A DNA stretch of 64,000 nt from Microbacteriaceae bacterium (GCA_024639845.1 JAHEGG010000006.1:103711-167710), one strand, 5' to 3'. Counted from the first letter of the stretch, positions 26,953 to 36,761 are shown. Translations and numbers: made by a program. Notes: generated by a model from the letters alone, not told the origin.

Positions 26953-27908
26953 TTGATCGCCGACCAGGCCGACTCGACTATCTCGGCGAGGCCCTGCTTG
27001 GCGTGCCAACCTAGTTCTTCGTTGATGCGGCTCACATCGGCGCAAAGCGATGGGGGATCTCCAGCGCGGCGCGGCTCGACCACTTCTTCAAAAGCGATTC
27101 CCGTCACGCGCTTGATTTCGGCGAGCACCTCGAACACGCTCGATCCCGCGCCGGTGCCAACGTTGAACGTGTCGAACTTGCGGTCGTCGCGCTCGAGATA
27201 GTCAAGGGCCGAGAGGTGAGCATCCGCTAGATCATGAACGTGAACGTAGTCACGAACGCAACTGCCGTCGGCTGTAGGGTAGTCGCTGCCGAAAACCACC
27301 GGTGCCTTGCCAGCCTTCAGAGCGGCAAATGCGATTGGAATCAGGTTGGCAACCGCCGTGTCGGCGAGGTCTGGCCAACCCGCTCCGGCCACGTTGAAGT
27401 AGCGAAGGTTCACCACTCTTAGACCCCAAGCACGCGCGGCGGCTCGGGCCAACCATTCGCCAACCAACTTCGTTTCACCGTAGGGGTTGATCGGCTGGCA
27501 GATCATGTCTTCGCGACAGGCAGCCACATCTGGCATGCCATAGGTAGCTGCGCTCGATGAGAAAACCAAGCGGTCTACTCCCTCAGCCTTCATGGCTTCG
27601 AGCAGATTAGCCAGCCCACCGATGTTCTGCTGGTAGTACCACTCCGGCAGAGCTACCGACTCACCGACCTTTTTTCTGGCGGCAAGGTGAATCACCGACT
27701 CGATTGAGTGGGTCTTGATTATGGAGCGAAGTTGCTGCACGGCATCCGCGCTGGCGAGGTCGAGTTGCACGTGTTCGACGGCCGTTACGCGAGCCTCAAG
27801 GCCGGTGCTGAGGTCGTCTGCGACGACAACTTTTGATCCACGTTCGATAAGCAGACGGGCAACGTGTGACCCGATGTAGCCGGCACCACCGGTAACTAGA
27901 ACTGTCAT
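26949..27908 (-). CDS. galE: UDP-glucose 4-epimerase
   Basis: This 319-residue extended short-chain dehydrogenase interconverts UDP-glucose and UDP-galactose, giving galactose for glycopolymers. 'VLVTGGAGYIGSHVARLL' is the NAD-binding Gly motif, 'VFSSSAATYG' holds the catalytic Ser/Thr region, and 'NPYGETKLVGE' the YxxxK catalytic pair. 'RDYVHVHDLADAH' is the usual late motif. The ATG is preceded by a TATTGT box at 6 bases and no ribosome site, suggesting a leaderless transcript. It is divergent from whiB2 across a 199-base gap. Confidence 0.93.
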   Translation of the reverse strand: MTVLVTGGAGYIGSHVARLLIERGSKVVVADDLSTGLEARVTAVEHVQLDLASADAVQQLRSIIKTHSIESVIHLAARKKVGESVALPEWYYQQNIGGLANLLEAMKAEGVDRLVFSSSAATYGMPDVAACREDMICQPINPYGETKLVGEWLARAAARAWGLRVVNLRYFNVAGAGWPDLADTAVANLIPIAFAALKAGKAPVVFGSDYPTADGSCVRDYVHVHDLADAHLSALDYLERDDRKFDTFNVGTGAGSSVFEVLAEIKRVTGIAFEEVVEPRRAGDPPSLCADVSRINEELGWHAKQGLAEIVESAWSAIN

Positions 27909-27914
27909 GGGTCA

Positions 27915-27920
27915 ACAATA
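27915..27920 (-). promoter_or_regulatory. -10 box of a probable leaderless promoter (galE)
   Basis: TATTGT on the minus strand lies 6 bases before the ATG. No Shine-Dalgarno sequence is present. Confidence 0.5.
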
Positions 27921-28020
27921 ACCAAGCGGGGTTGGCATCCGTTGGTAGCCGTCGTTTGAGCATTTGGCAAAAAGGTTCAAGCGAACCCTAAAGGTGGTAT
28001 CGAATCTTGACCTTTTCAAC

Positions 28021-28050
28021 TTGACAGAAAGCGAATAACATCGGTGTAAT
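28021..28050 (+). promoter_or_regulatory. whiB2: Sigma70-type promoter of whiB2
   Basis: A perfect -35 box TTGACA (28021-28026) and a -10 box TGTAAT (28045-28050) are separated by 18 bases. This is the best -35/-10 pair I see in the window. The leader to the ATG is about 50 bases and ends in a weak ribosome site (GATAGGTAG). The remainder of the 199-base galE-whiB2 gap shows no gene. Confidence 0.7.
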
Positions 28051-28107
28051 TACACGCAAGAAGTTTTCGCACGGCGCTGTGTCTTTCAGCCCAGATAGGT
28101 AGTACCG

Positions 28108-28413
28108 ATGGATAGCAACAACCGCGTTCCTAACGACTGGTTCATCGATCCTCTTCTTCTTGGCGTTGCAAAGGCCTACTCGGACCCAGAGAACAACCCA
28201 CTCGCTTGGCAGGCCGATGCCGTCTGTGCCCAGACTGACCCGGAGGCATTTTTTCCAGAAAAGGGTGGCTCAACCCGCGACGCCAAGCGCATCTGCCAAG
28301 GCTGCGACGTGAAGCAGCAGTGCCTCGAATATGCCCTCGCCAACGACGAACGTTTCGGAATCTGGGGTGGACTTTCCGAGCGTGAGCGTCGCAAGCTCAA
28401 GAAGCGTGCCTAA
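28108..28413 (+). CDS. whiB2: WhiB-family iron-sulfur regulator, WhiB2/WhmD group
   Basis: This is a 101-residue 4Fe-4S protein that controls septation and division genes in actinobacteria. The four cluster cysteines are Cys40, Cys63, Cys66 and Cys72 (C...CxxCxxxxxC). The 'GIWGGLSERERRKLKKRA' segment gives the Gly-rich turn and basic DNA-binding tail. The N-terminal extension of about 35 residues is typical of the WhiB2 group. Its position next to the large glycosyltransferase, Rv3259-like gene and manB matches whiB2 in mycobacteria. Confidence 0.93.
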   Translation: MDSNNRVPNDWFIDPLLLGVAKAYSDPENNPLAWQADAVCAQTDPEAFFPEKGGSTRDAKRICQGCDVKQQCLEYALANDERFGIWGGLSERERRKLKKRA

Positions 28414-28433
28414 GCCAAGGGGCTAGGCGAAAG

Positions 28434-31235
28434 ATGGCTCGCAAGGTAACCGCGGTCGTGGTCGCCCACGACACCGGCGACTACCTAAAACAAACCCTGG
28501 ATGCTCTTCGAGCCCAAACCGTAGTACCCGACTCAATCGTGGTCGTCCACACATCCGGTCAGCAGCTGGAGTGGATCAACGAAACCGTAACCAGCCAGTA
28601 CGGCCTTCCAACCATCGATTTTTCTAGCAACCCGGACCTATTCAGTGCGGTTGCGGCGGCCCTCGCGACTGACTATGTCACACCAGAAGCCGAGCACTGG
28701 GTTTGGTTGCTGCACGACGACTCAGCGCCCGAGACCAACTGTCTAGAAGAGCTGCTCCTAGCTGAGGAGCGTAATGCGCTCGCCGGCATCATCGGACCGA
28801 AGCAGGTCTCCTGGAGCGATCCTCGCCTCCTCTTTCAACTTGGGCTAACTCTTTCACCCGGGGGCACACCGCTTTCACCGCACGCAAACGAACTCGATCA
28901 ATCGCAGCACGATTCACTTTCTGATGTCATGGCGGTGGGCACCGCTGGCGCACTGATTCGCTCGGATGTTCTTGCCGTGCACGCCGCTCCAGATGATCGG
29001 GTTCCGCCGCTGGCCGCTGACTACGACTTTTCCCTGCGCACCAAGCTCGCTGGCTTTCGCGTGGTGGTTGCACCCAAGGCAAGAATTCGTCACGCCGGTT
29101 TGGCGCTGTCAGGTAAACGCTCGAAACGTTGGCTCGGCGGCAGCCCAAAGACCGCTCTTCGCAAGGCCGCTATCCACCTGCGGTTCGCCTACGAACCGAT
29201 CTGGTTCGCCTTGCTCTACTGGCTTGCGTTGCCAATCACAACCTTGGTTCGAGTGCTCTGGCGACTGTTTCAAAAGCGCCCCGACCGCATCCCAGCCGAG
29301 TTGATTGCCGGCACCTGGGGGTTCTTCACGGGCTTCGATCGTTTGGCCAGTCGACCTGGCGCAAAGACTCGAAGCGTTCGAGAAATACGCAAAGCATTTG
29401 ATGCCACCTGGGCGCAGGTTCGATCGGTAAATCTTTCGCGAGCCGAAATCGAGGATGCCGACCAGATCAAGTCGGCCTTTGACCGAGGCGAGCACGAACT
29501 CTCGGCTTCTGAAACTGGCAAGAGTTTTGTTGAAGATCGCGGCTGGCTATGGGTCTTCGGGCTCTTGGCTCTGTCCTGGAATTTCTTTCCGTCGGGTGTC
29601 GCCGCAGTCGGTGGCGGTTCACTGCCGCTGGCTCAAAACTGGTTCGATGTCTTTGCCAGAGCCGGTGCATCCTGGCAACCGATCGGTCAGGGCTTTATCG
29701 CGCCTTCCGACCCGTTCAACTGGGTGTTGCTGACCCTGGCTTCGGTAACCCCGTGGGCACCGTCGCTCTCGGTCGCTCTCCTTCTCTTCCTTGCCCCGGC
29801 GCTCGCTTTCGTTGCGGCCTATCGCGTTTCGACTCTGCTGACGCCAAAAACTTGGATGCGCACAATCTTCGGCCTCGGCTACGCACTCTGGCCTGCACTG
29901 GTCTCGGCCAGAACCGAGGCTCGCGTGCCAACGGTTGTTGCGCTGGTGCTCTTGCCCCTGCTGGTCTTTGTAATCGCCAGAGCAGCCGGCCTTGGCCGCT
30001 CGGGTTCGGCCCGGTCCATGCGGCAAACCTGGTCTTGGGTCGGGCTCGCCGGGCTTCTCATGGCGCTGGTAGGAGCATCCTCGCCGGTATTGCTGCTCAC
30101 GCTATTGATCGGTCTGGCGATTGTGGCGTTCACCAGAATTCGTCGCTTCGGCTATCTTTTCTGGGTGCCACTTCCGGCGGCCGCGCTGTTCACGCCGATG
30201 GCATGGCGACTCGCGGTTGACGAAGCGAATCCTCTTTCAGTGCTCGCCGACCCCGGTTTGCCGCAGACGGATGTCGGAACTTCGCCGCTCGCGCTGTTGC
30301 TAGCGCCTAGCATGCTTGGTTCGATCTACTTGGCGATACCGGCAATCGCCCTCTTGGCGCTGCTGACCAAGCGCTGGGTGCTGGCCGGCTCGCTGACCCT
30401 GTTCGCGGCCCTGTTGCTAGCCCTCGCCTCGGTGCACTCCTCGATTCAGTTTGCCAACCCGTTTGCCGAAGCGAATAACCAGTGGATTGGCGGTTCGGCA
30501 AGCACTTTGCTTGGAGCATTTGGTCTGGTCTGTTTGGCGCTTCTCACGTTGGTGGGCGAACACAGCTCGCGTGGACTGCGCCGAGTTGTGGCCATTTTGC
30601 TGTCGTTTGCCGTGGTAGCTCCGATGGCATTTGTCGCGGCTACTGCCGAACGCGACTATCAACTCCGTGACGATCGGGTTACTCCGTGGCTGCTCTCGGC
30701 TCAGGCGCAAACCGAAAACACGCAACTCTTAGAAATCGAAAATGGTGCGGGCGGCTATGTTGCACGCTGGATGCCGATTGGTGGCGCTCAACTTGAAGAC
30801 AGCAATACGGTCTATCGCTTCGCCCTCACTAGCCTCAACGCCAATAACCCCGCCTATTCCGAACTGGCCACGCTGGTGGCCGACCTTGTCTCGGCTAACG
30901 GAACCGACCTCGCCAGCGCGCTCGATCGCAGTCACGTGGCCTACGTTATGGTGCCAAATCTTGATTCGAGCGCAAACAATGATCTGGCCAACGCCCTAGA
31001 TTCCGTCGCCGAACTCGACGCCGCCGGCCTCACCGATTTCGGTCGACTGTGGCGAGTTAACGTGCCAGTCAGCGCAGCCCCAGACGACGCCAAGTCGCCC
31101 TGGTCGATCACCAAACTGGTTCAGTTGTCGATCTTGCTTAGCTTTGTACTTCTGGCCATTCCATCGGGCGCGACCCAGCGACGAAAGACCAAGGTCGCCG
31201 AGATTTTTATCGACTCGGATGGTGATGCCGCATGA
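28434..31235 (+). CDS. Very large membrane glycosyltransferase (family 2 domain plus multi-span region)
   Basis: This 933-residue protein starts with a cytoplasmic family 2 glycosyltransferase domain (about residues 5-240). 'VTAVVVAHDTGDYLKQTLDAL' opens it, 'WLLHDDSAPE' is the DxD-like motif, and 'LAADYDFSLRTKLAGFRVV' the acceptor-side motif. The C-terminal two thirds have about a dozen hydrophobic helices from residue 365 on, then an extracellular domain (about 735-895) and a final helix. Orthologues sit beside whiB2 across actinobacteria. Transfer of a sugar during cell-wall assembly is likely, but the acceptor is unknown. Its stop overlaps the DUF5719 gene by 4 bases. Confidence 0.85.
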   Translation: MARKVTAVVVAHDTGDYLKQTLDALRAQTVVPDSIVVVHTSGQQLEWINETVTSQYGLPTIDFSSNPDLFSAVAAALATDYVTPEAEHWVWLLHDDSAPETNCLEELLLAEERNALAGIIGPKQVSWSDPRLLFQLGLTLSPGGTPLSPHANELDQSQHDSLSDVMAVGTAGALIRSDVLAVHAAPDDRVPPLAADYDFSLRTKLAGFRVVVAPKARIRHAGLALSGKRSKRWLGGSPKTALRKAAIHLRFAYEPIWFALLYWLALPITTLVRVLWRLFQKRPDRIPAELIAGTWGFFTGFDRLASRPGAKTRSVREIRKAFDATWAQVRSVNLSRAEIEDADQIKSAFDRGEHELSASETGKSFVEDRGWLWVFGLLALSWNFFPSGVAAVGGGSLPLAQNWFDVFARAGASWQPIGQGFIAPSDPFNWVLLTLASVTPWAPSLSVALLLFLAPALAFVAAYRVSTLLTPKTWMRTIFGLGYALWPALVSARTEARVPTVVALVLLPLLVFVIARAAGLGRSGSARSMRQTWSWVGLAGLLMALVGASSPVLLLTLLIGLAIVAFTRIRRFGYLFWVPLPAAALFTPMAWRLAVDEANPLSVLADPGLPQTDVGTSPLALLLAPSMLGSIYLAIPAIALLALLTKRWVLAGSLTLFAALLLALASVHSSIQFANPFAEANNQWIGGSASTLLGAFGLVCLALLTLVGEHSSRGLRRVVAILLSFAVVAPMAFVAATAERDYQLRDDRVTPWLLSAQAQTENTQLLEIENGAGGYVARWMPIGGAQLEDSNTVYRFALTSLNANNPAYSELATLVADLVSANGTDLASALDRSHVAYVMVPNLDSSANNDLANALDSVAELDAAGLTDFGRLWRVNVPVSAAPDDAKSPWSITKLVQLSILLSFVLLAIPSGATQRRKTKVAEIFIDSDGDAA

Positions 31236-32680
31236 TTCGCCGCATTCTCGCGTTCTTGGTGGCCTCCGCCGCCATCGCTGCCGGTCTGATTTATGCCCCG
31301 AGCTTCAGTTTCAACGTGGGCACCGAGGTTGCCCTGCACGAAGTAACCGTGAAGGCTCGCGACCTGACGCTTGTTTGCCCAGGACCCGCTTATCGAAGTG
31401 GTGGCGCGTCTGGCACGAGCCTCGGCGAGCCGGTTCAAACGGGTAGCGCAGAGGTGCAAGGCGCTTGGTCGTCTGAGTCGGGGGCAACGCTCTCGGGCTC
31501 GGGCTTCGGTGGTTCTGAGGTGAACTATGGCCCAGGGCCGATCAACTTCTCGATCTCGAAACCCCAGTCAATCAGGGTGACCGAACCTTCAGCCACGAAC
31601 AATCAGGGATCGAGTTTGCTGAACGTGATTCAGCTCGACTCGGTCGCCACCGATCGAATGAAGGGGCTCCTCGGTTCCACCTGCCAGCGCCCTCAGAGTG
31701 AGTTTTGGATCGTGGGCGGAGACACCACCACGGGCCGTGAGTCGATTCTCATACTCGAAAACCCAAGTTCGATCGATGCGACCGTCGAGCTCGAGTTGGT
31801 GGCCTCGAACGGCGTGCTGAGCATCCCAGGTTTGACTGGCATCAGTGTGCCAAGTCGCAAGACGGTAGCGATTCCGCTTAATGGGCTGAGTGCGAAGAAT
31901 GCCACTTTCTCGGTGCACGTGAAGGCTCGTGGCGGGGCAATCGCTGGCTGGATTCAGCAGAAGACCGTGCGCGGAACCGTCGCCGCCGGTGCCGACCTGA
32001 TCAGCCCCACCGCAAACGCTGCCAAGACTCTCGTAATTCCAGGTTTCTTCGTGCGCGGGGCCAAGGATGCTGCCAAACTGCAGTCCGGCGACGGAGACTA
32101 CGCCGACCTGACCAACATCGTGCGAGTCACTAACCCAGGCATGGCGCAGTCCACGCTTGTGATTCAGGTGATTGGCGCGACCTCCAAAACCTTCGGCACG
32201 GTGATTCAGGCTAAGGTGCCGGCAAACACGACCGTGGATCTCGAATTACCAGGGTTGGCTGACGGCGACTATTCAATTTTCATCGATAGTTCGAAGCCGG
32301 TTCTCGCCGCCGCAAAGCTGAACCGCACCAGCACGAGTTCGAAACAGTTCACTGACTTCGCTTGGCTGGTTGCAACCGAACCTGCCGCGGGCAACCGCAC
32401 CTTGGTCGCACCAAAGGTCGGCATCTCAAAGTTGTCAATCGCAAACGCCGGTGCCGAAGCCGCAACCTTTACGTTGGCATCCGGCAATTCAACTCAGCAA
32501 CACACCATCAAGCCGGGAGCCACCCATACATTCCTGATTGAGCCGGGATCAACCGTGCGGTTTGCGGGGGAGGCGCCGGTAGCGGCATCCGTGGTCGTCG
32601 ATGTTGACTTCGCCGTCGCAGTTCTGCCGATGATCGAGCAACGAAACCTCGGCGGTCAGGTTGGGGTTCTGGTTCGCTAG
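31232..32680 (+). CDS. DUF5719 family secreted/membrane-anchored protein
   Basis: This 482-residue protein has one N-terminal hydrophobic helix (about residues 4-22) serving as signal or anchor, followed by an all-beta extracellular region. The wall-side part contains repeated Ig-like segments ('ILILENPSSIDATVELELVASNG' and 'VRVTNPGMAQSTLVIQVIG' are alike in pattern). The family is always found with the large glycosyltransferase just upstream and probably acts with it, but no function is known. It overlaps the convergent Rv3259-like gene by 4 bases at their stops. Confidence 0.82.
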   Translation: MIRRILAFLVASAAIAAGLIYAPSFSFNVGTEVALHEVTVKARDLTLVCPGPAYRSGGASGTSLGEPVQTGSAEVQGAWSSESGATLSGSGFGGSEVNYGPGPINFSISKPQSIRVTEPSATNNQGSSLLNVIQLDSVATDRMKGLLGSTCQRPQSEFWIVGGDTTTGRESILILENPSSIDATVELELVASNGVLSIPGLTGISVPSRKTVAIPLNGLSAKNATFSVHVKARGGAIAGWIQQKTVRGTVAAGADLISPTANAAKTLVIPGFFVRGAKDAAKLQSGDGDYADLTNIVRVTNPGMAQSTLVIQVIGATSKTFGTVIQAKVPANTTVDLELPGLADGDYSIFIDSSKPVLAAAKLNRTSTSSKQFTDFAWLVATEPAAGNRTLVAPKVGISKLSIANAGAEAATFTLASGNSTQQHTIKPGATHTFLIEPGSTVRFAGEAPVAASVVVDVDFAVAVLPMIEQRNLGGQVGVLVR

Positions 32681-33072
32681 TGCCAGGGCTCGCGACCGAG
32701 TAGTTCGGCAACGGCCGAAAAGACAAACTGTTCGATGTGCATCCGCTCGTCCATGAAATCGGTGCGTCGATTGTGGGTGAGACGAATAATCGGCACCCGA
32801 TAGATGGTCACGGTCATGGTTGCCGAGTCCACGGCATAGCGCGGCACCTCGGTTGCGTCGGCACTGAGTTCGGGGGCGTCGGCCACTACCCAGTTCAACC
32901 CTCGAAGCTCGACAGGCCATTCACCTCGCAGATAGTGGCAGGTGCTCGATACGATCTGCTCAAAGTCCGACATGCCGGTCTTGCGGGCGACCCTTTCCGA
33001 TACCAGTGCAGCGCGAAAACGCTCGCGACCGTGGCGGTCACGTGTTGCGGCTCTTCTCGGGGTTGCACTCAC
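32677..33072 (-). CDS. Rv3259-like protein, degenerate MMP-like metallopeptidase family
   Basis: This 131-residue protein occupies the place of Rv3259 beside whiB2 and manB. In active members of the related small metallopeptidase family the C-terminal helix carries HExxH; here the corresponding region reads 'MHIEQFVFSAVAELLGREPWH', with no HExxH, so it is unlikely to be a zinc peptidase. The first 25 residues are strongly basic (many Arg). GTG start with a TAGATT box 5 bases upstream on the minus strand. A role in envelope biology can be inferred only from its conserved neighbourhood. Confidence 0.72.
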   Translation of the reverse strand: MSATPRRAATRDRHGRERFRAALVSERVARKTGMSDFEQIVSSTCHYLRGEWPVELRGLNWVVADAPELSADATEVPRYAVDSATMTVTIYRVPIIRLTHNRRTDFMDERMHIEQFVFSAVAELLGREPWH

Positions 33073-33077
33073 GGTTC

Positions 33078-33083
33078 AATCTA
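33078..33083 (-). promoter_or_regulatory. -10 box of a possible leaderless promoter (Rv3259-like gene)
   Basis: TAGATT on the minus strand lies 5 bases before the GTG. The spacing is at the short end for a leaderless start. Confidence 0.4.
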
Positions 33084-33124
33084 AACATCTTCGGCGATAG
33101 TCTTGACGGGTCGTTAGGGGCGAG

Positions 33125-34573
33125 GTGTCAACAAATTGGAATGCGCTGGTGAAGGCCTACGACATTCGTGGTCTGGTCGACGTCGACCTTACCGAGGATG
33201 TCGTGCAGGCACTCGGAGCCGCTTTCGCCGACGAACTCGCACTCGAGTGCGAGAGCCTGGTCATTGGGCACGATATGCGTGACTCGTCGCCAAGGTTTGC
33301 CGCAGCCTTTGCGCGCGGAGCAACTGCCCGCGGAGCCAACGTGATTCAACTAGGGCTGTGCTCGACCGACCAAACCTATTTTGTCTCGGGTTCTCTCGGA
33401 TTGCCGAGCGCCATGTTCACCGCAAGCCACAATCCCGCACGCTATAACGGCATCAAACTCACCCGCTCGGAAGCAAGGGCGATCAGTATTGAAACAGGTT
33501 TGGCGAGAATCCGAGACCGCGCGCAAGCGCATCTCAAACACGGTATTACGCCGGTCGCTCTGATGGGGGCGGTGACCAAATACGATTCGTTGACCGAATA
33601 CGCTGCCTACCTGCGCTCGATGGTGAATCTTGATTCGATCCGGCCGCTGCGTGTAGTCATTGATGCCGCAAACGGAATGGCTGGTCATTCGGCGCTCGCA
33701 GTGCTCGGCGAATCGGCCGGGCTAGCCTCCTTGCCCATCGAGATCTTGCCGCTCTATTTTGAACTTGACGGAAATTTCCCGAACCACGAGGCGAATCCGT
33801 TAGTCGCTGAAAACCTTCGAGATCTTCAGGCTGCTGTTGTGGCAAAAAAAGCGGATCTTGGGCTAGCGTTCGATGGCGATGCCGATCGTTGCTTCGTGGT
33901 CGACGAACTCGGCAACCCAATCTCACCTTCGACGGTCGCTGCCATTGTCGCGAGGGTCGAGATAGAGCGAGCCAAAGCTCTCGATGAGCAGAACGTCACA
34001 GTGCTTTATGGACATCTGGCCTCGAGAATGCTCGCCGACTCGATCAGAAACGCCGGTGCCAGAGCGAGCAAGACCAAGGTCGGCCACTCGCTGATCAAGG
34101 CGCAGATGCTCAGCGAAAACGCGGTGTTTGGCGCCGAGCACTCGGCGCACTATTACTTCCGCGATTTTTGGTTCGCCGACAGCGGCCTACTCGCCGCCAT
34201 GCACTTCATGAAGGCGCTCGGCGAAAGCCGAGTCTCTGCCAGTGAACTTGCTCGCGAGTTCGCACCCTACCCAAGCTCTGGCGAGATCAACCTTCAGGTC
34301 GCGGATGTTGCACAGGCACTCGAGCGCGTGCGAACGGCGTTCGGTGCGGGAGCCGCCATTGACGAGTTCGACGGGGTGACCTTCGGCAGCTCGGCTTGGG
34401 CGCTCGGCAACGCATCCGAGACTTCGTCAGCAGCGTCAAGCGATTCAGACTGGTGGTGGTTCAACCTTCGCAGTTCAAACACCGAACCGCTGCTCAGATT
34501 CAACGCAGAGGCCTCCTCGCAGGCTCAACTCGAAAATATAATCGCTGGAGTTTTAGCTGTTATTCAGTCGTAA
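33125..34573 (+). CDS. manB: Phosphomannomutase/phosphoglucomutase
   Basis: This 482-residue alpha-D-phosphohexomutase converts mannose-6-phosphate to mannose-1-phosphate for GDP-mannose, and perhaps glucose phosphates as well. Domain 1 carries the phospho-serine loop 'FTASHNPARYNGIK', domain 2 the metal loop 'FDGDADRCFVVD', domain 3 the sugar loop 'GAEHSAHYYFRDF', and domain 4 the phosphate loop 'RSSNTEPLLRFNAEA'. GTG start behind a GGGGCGAG site. It matches Rv3257c (manB) by position. Together with manA it completes the mannose-1-phosphate route. Confidence 0.94.
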   Translation: MSTNWNALVKAYDIRGLVDVDLTEDVVQALGAAFADELALECESLVIGHDMRDSSPRFAAAFARGATARGANVIQLGLCSTDQTYFVSGSLGLPSAMFTASHNPARYNGIKLTRSEARAISIETGLARIRDRAQAHLKHGITPVALMGAVTKYDSLTEYAAYLRSMVNLDSIRPLRVVIDAANGMAGHSALAVLGESAGLASLPIEILPLYFELDGNFPNHEANPLVAENLRDLQAAVVAKKADLGLAFDGDADRCFVVDELGNPISPSTVAAIVARVEIERAKALDEQNVTVLYGHLASRMLADSIRNAGARASKTKVGHSLIKAQMLSENAVFGAEHSAHYYFRDFWFADSGLLAAMHFMKALGESRVSASELAREFAPYPSSGEINLQVADVAQALERVRTAFGAGAAIDEFDGVTFGSSAWALGNASETSSAASSDSDWWWFNLRSSNTEPLLRFNAEASSQAQLENIIAGVLAVIQS

Positions 34574-34576
34574 CAT
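34571..34576 (+). promoter_or_regulatory. -10 box of a probable leaderless promoter (ahcY)
   Basis: TAACAT lies 6 bases before the ATG and overlaps the manB stop codon. There is no ribosome site. Confidence 0.5.
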
Positions 34577-34582
34577 ATACAC

Positions 34583-36070
34583 ATGACCCAACCTTCGCAG
34601 CAGTCGGCAACCGCATTCGAATTCAAGGTTCGTGACCTCTCATTAGCCGAGTTCGGTCGACACCAGATGCGTCTCGCCGAAAACGAAATGCCAGGTCTGA
34701 TGGCGCTTCGCGAGGAGTTCGGCCCAACCCAGCCGCTCAAGGGAGCCCGCATCGCCGGCTCGTTGCACATGACCATTCAGACCGCCGTTCTGATCGAAAC
34801 CCTGGTTGCTCTCGGTGCTCAGGTTCGCTGGGCGTCATGCAATATTTTCAGTACCCAGGATGAAGCTGCCGCGGCGGTGGTCGTCGGCCCTCACGGCTCG
34901 GCAACCGACCCACAGGGTGTTCCCGTTTTCGCCTGGAAGGGCGAGAGCCTCGAGGAGTATTGGTGGTGCACTGACCGCATCTTCGACTGGTCAGCCGAAG
35001 CGACCGCCGCCGGTGAAGACTTCATCGGCCCGAACATGATTCTCGACGACGGTGGCGACGCAACCCTGCTGGTGCACAAGGGACGCGAGTTTGAACTGGC
35101 CGGTTCGGTTCCACCGAAGGGCATCGACGACAGCCACGAGTACGGCGTCATTCTTGAACTGCTGCGAGCATCCGTGAAGGTCGCCTCGGGTCGCTTCACT
35201 CAGATTGCCAGCGAGATCATCGGCGTGACCGAAGAGACCACCACCGGAGTTCACCGCCTCTATGAGTTCTTCAAAAATGGTCAACTGCTCTTCCCCGGCA
35301 TCAACGTGAACGATTCGGTGACCAAGTCGAAGTTCGATAACCGCTACGGCATCAGACACTCGCTTCCGGATGGACTAAACCGCGCAACCGACGTTCTTAT
35401 CGGTGGCAAGACGGTTTGGATCGCCGGCTACGGCGACGTCGGCAAGGGCGCCGCCGAGGCGATGGCCGGTCAGGGTGGCCGTGTGATCATCAGTGAGGTC
35501 GACCCAATCTGCGCCTTGCAAGCAGCCATGGATGGTTTCCAGGTGTCTCGTCTCGAGAGCGTGATCGACAAGGTTGACATCTTTATTACCGGAACCGGTA
35601 ACACCGCCATCATCAAACCAGAGCACATTCTGCAGATGAAGCACCTCGCGATTGTTGCGAACATCGGCCACTTCGACGATGAGATTGACATGGCCGGAAT
35701 CGCGCTCATCCCAGGAGTCGAAAAAATCGAAATCAAGCCTCAGGTTCACGAGTGGCGACTACCCAACGGCCGCTCGGTTCTGATTCTTTCCGAGGGTCGC
35801 CTGATGAACCTAGGCAACGCAACCGGTCACCCAAGCTTCGTAATGAGCACCTCGTTCAGCAACCAGGTTTTGGCGCAGATCGAGCTCTTCACGAGGAGAA
35901 GCGACTACCCGCTCGGCGTCTATGTTCTGCCAAAACCGCTAGACGAAAAGGTTGCCAAGTTGCACCTGGCGGCTTTGGGTGTTGAATTGACAGAGTTATC
36001 GAGCGACCAGGCAAAGTACATTGGTGTTAACGCCAATGGACCTTTCAAACCAGAGCACTACAAGTACTAA
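34583..36070 (+). CDS. ahcY: Adenosylhomocysteinase
   Basis: This 495-residue NAD-dependent enzyme splits S-adenosylhomocysteine to adenosine and homocysteine, relieving product inhibition of methyltransferases. '[21 protein letters not shown]' starts the substrate domain, '[20 protein letters not shown]' is the NAD-binding loop, and the C-terminal '[10 protein letters not shown]' carries the Lys and Tyr that reach into the neighbouring subunit's NAD site. The insert near residues 160-200 is typical of the longer bacterial type. The released homocysteine links it to metZ and the MalY-like gene at 54-56 kb. Confidence 0.96.
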   Translation: MTQPSQQSATAFEFKVRDLSLAEFGRHQMRLAENEMPGLMALREEFGPTQPLKGARIAGSLHMTIQTAVLIETLVALGAQVRWASCNIFSTQDEAAAAVVVGPHGSATDPQGVPVFAWKGESLEEYWWCTDRIFDWSAEATAAGEDFIGPNMILDDGGDATLLVHKGREFELAGSVPPKGIDDSHEYGVILELLRASVKVASGRFTQIASEIIGVTEETTTGVHRLYEFFKNGQLLFPGINVNDSVTKSKFDNRYGIRHSLPDGLNRATDVLIGGKTVWIAGYGDVGKGAAEAMAGQGGRVIISEVDPICALQAAMDGFQVSRLESVIDKVDIFITGTGNTAIIKPEHILQMKHLAIVANIGHFDDEIDMAGIALIPGVEKIEIKPQVHEWRLPNGRSVLILSEGRLMNLGNATGHPSFVMSTSFSNQVLAQIELFTRRSDYPLGVYVLPKPLDEKVAKLHLAALGVELTELSSDQAKYIGVNANGPFKPEHYKY

Positions 36071-36080
36071 CGGAGATCTG

Positions 36081-36761
36081 ATGGCACACAAGATTCTCGT
36101 CGTTGAAGACGAGCAGCCTCTAAACCAGCAGTTGCGCGAGTTTTTGAACAACGCGGGTTATGAAACCGCTGGAGCGGCCGACGGTGGCGCTGCCATCGAC
36201 GTTTTCAATCAATACCAGCCTGACCTAGTGCTTCTTGACGTGATGCTTCCGGTGCGAACCGGAACCGAGGTTTGCCGAATTATTCGCGAAACTTCCGGAG
36301 TTCCGATCATCATGCTGACGGCTCTTACCGAGCAAGAAGATGTAATCGCCGGCCTCGAGGCAGGTGCCGACGACTACATCAAGAAGCCCTTCGAACCAAA
36401 CGAATTCTTAGCGAGAATCAAGGCCAGACTTCGCCCGATTCAGTTCTCCACGGATGCTGGCGAGCTCAAGATCGGCCCTCTCGTTATCGACGTCGCCGGA
36501 CATGAGGTTCGTCGCGATGGCGAGCGTATTTCGCTAACCCCGCTCGAGTTCAGCCTGCTGCAGACGCTTGCCGAAAAGCCAAAGCAGGTCTTCTCGCGCG
36601 AAATGCTGCTAGAAAAGGTTTGGGGTTACCAATACAAGGCAGACACACGACTGGTAAACGTGCACGTCCAGCGACTTCGTTCCAAGATCGAAGACGACCC
36701 AGAAGACCCGAAGATCGTCGTAACTGAACGTGGCGTGGGCTACAAGGCCGGGCATCCTTAG
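36081..36761 (+). CDS. mtrA: Response regulator MtrA
   Basis: This 226-residue OmpR/PhoB-type regulator controls cell-wall hydrolases, osmotic response and chromosome-replication genes in actinobacteria. The receiver domain has acidic residues in 'VVEDEQ', phospho-acceptor Asp53 in 'LVLLDVMLP', and Lys in 'YIKKPFEP'. The C-terminal winged helix includes 'LTPLEFSLLQTLAEKPKQVFSR' and 'VNVHVQRLRSKIE', the recognition helix. The ATG at 36081 has a CGGAG ribosome site 10 bases after ahcY ends. mtrB and lpqB follow, as in mycobacteria; the tmk gene that separates sahH from mtrA there is absent. Confidence 0.95.
   Translation: MAHKILVVEDEQPLNQQLREFLNNAGYETAGAADGGAAIDVFNQYQPDLVLLDVMLPVRTGTEVCRIIRETSGVPIIMLTALTEQEDVIAGLEAGADDYIKKPFEPNEFLARIKARLRPIQFSTDAGELKIGPLVIDVAGHEVRRDGERISLTPLEFSLLQTLAEKPKQVFSREMLLEKVWGYQYKADTRLVNVHVQRLRSKIEDDPEDPKIVVTERGVGYKAGHP

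Noticed and set aside
29109..29495. Long antisense open frames within the large glycosyltransferase, and similar ones elsewhere
   Set aside because: They lie wholly within well-supported genes, have no recognisable domains, and are expected in high-GC coding DNA.
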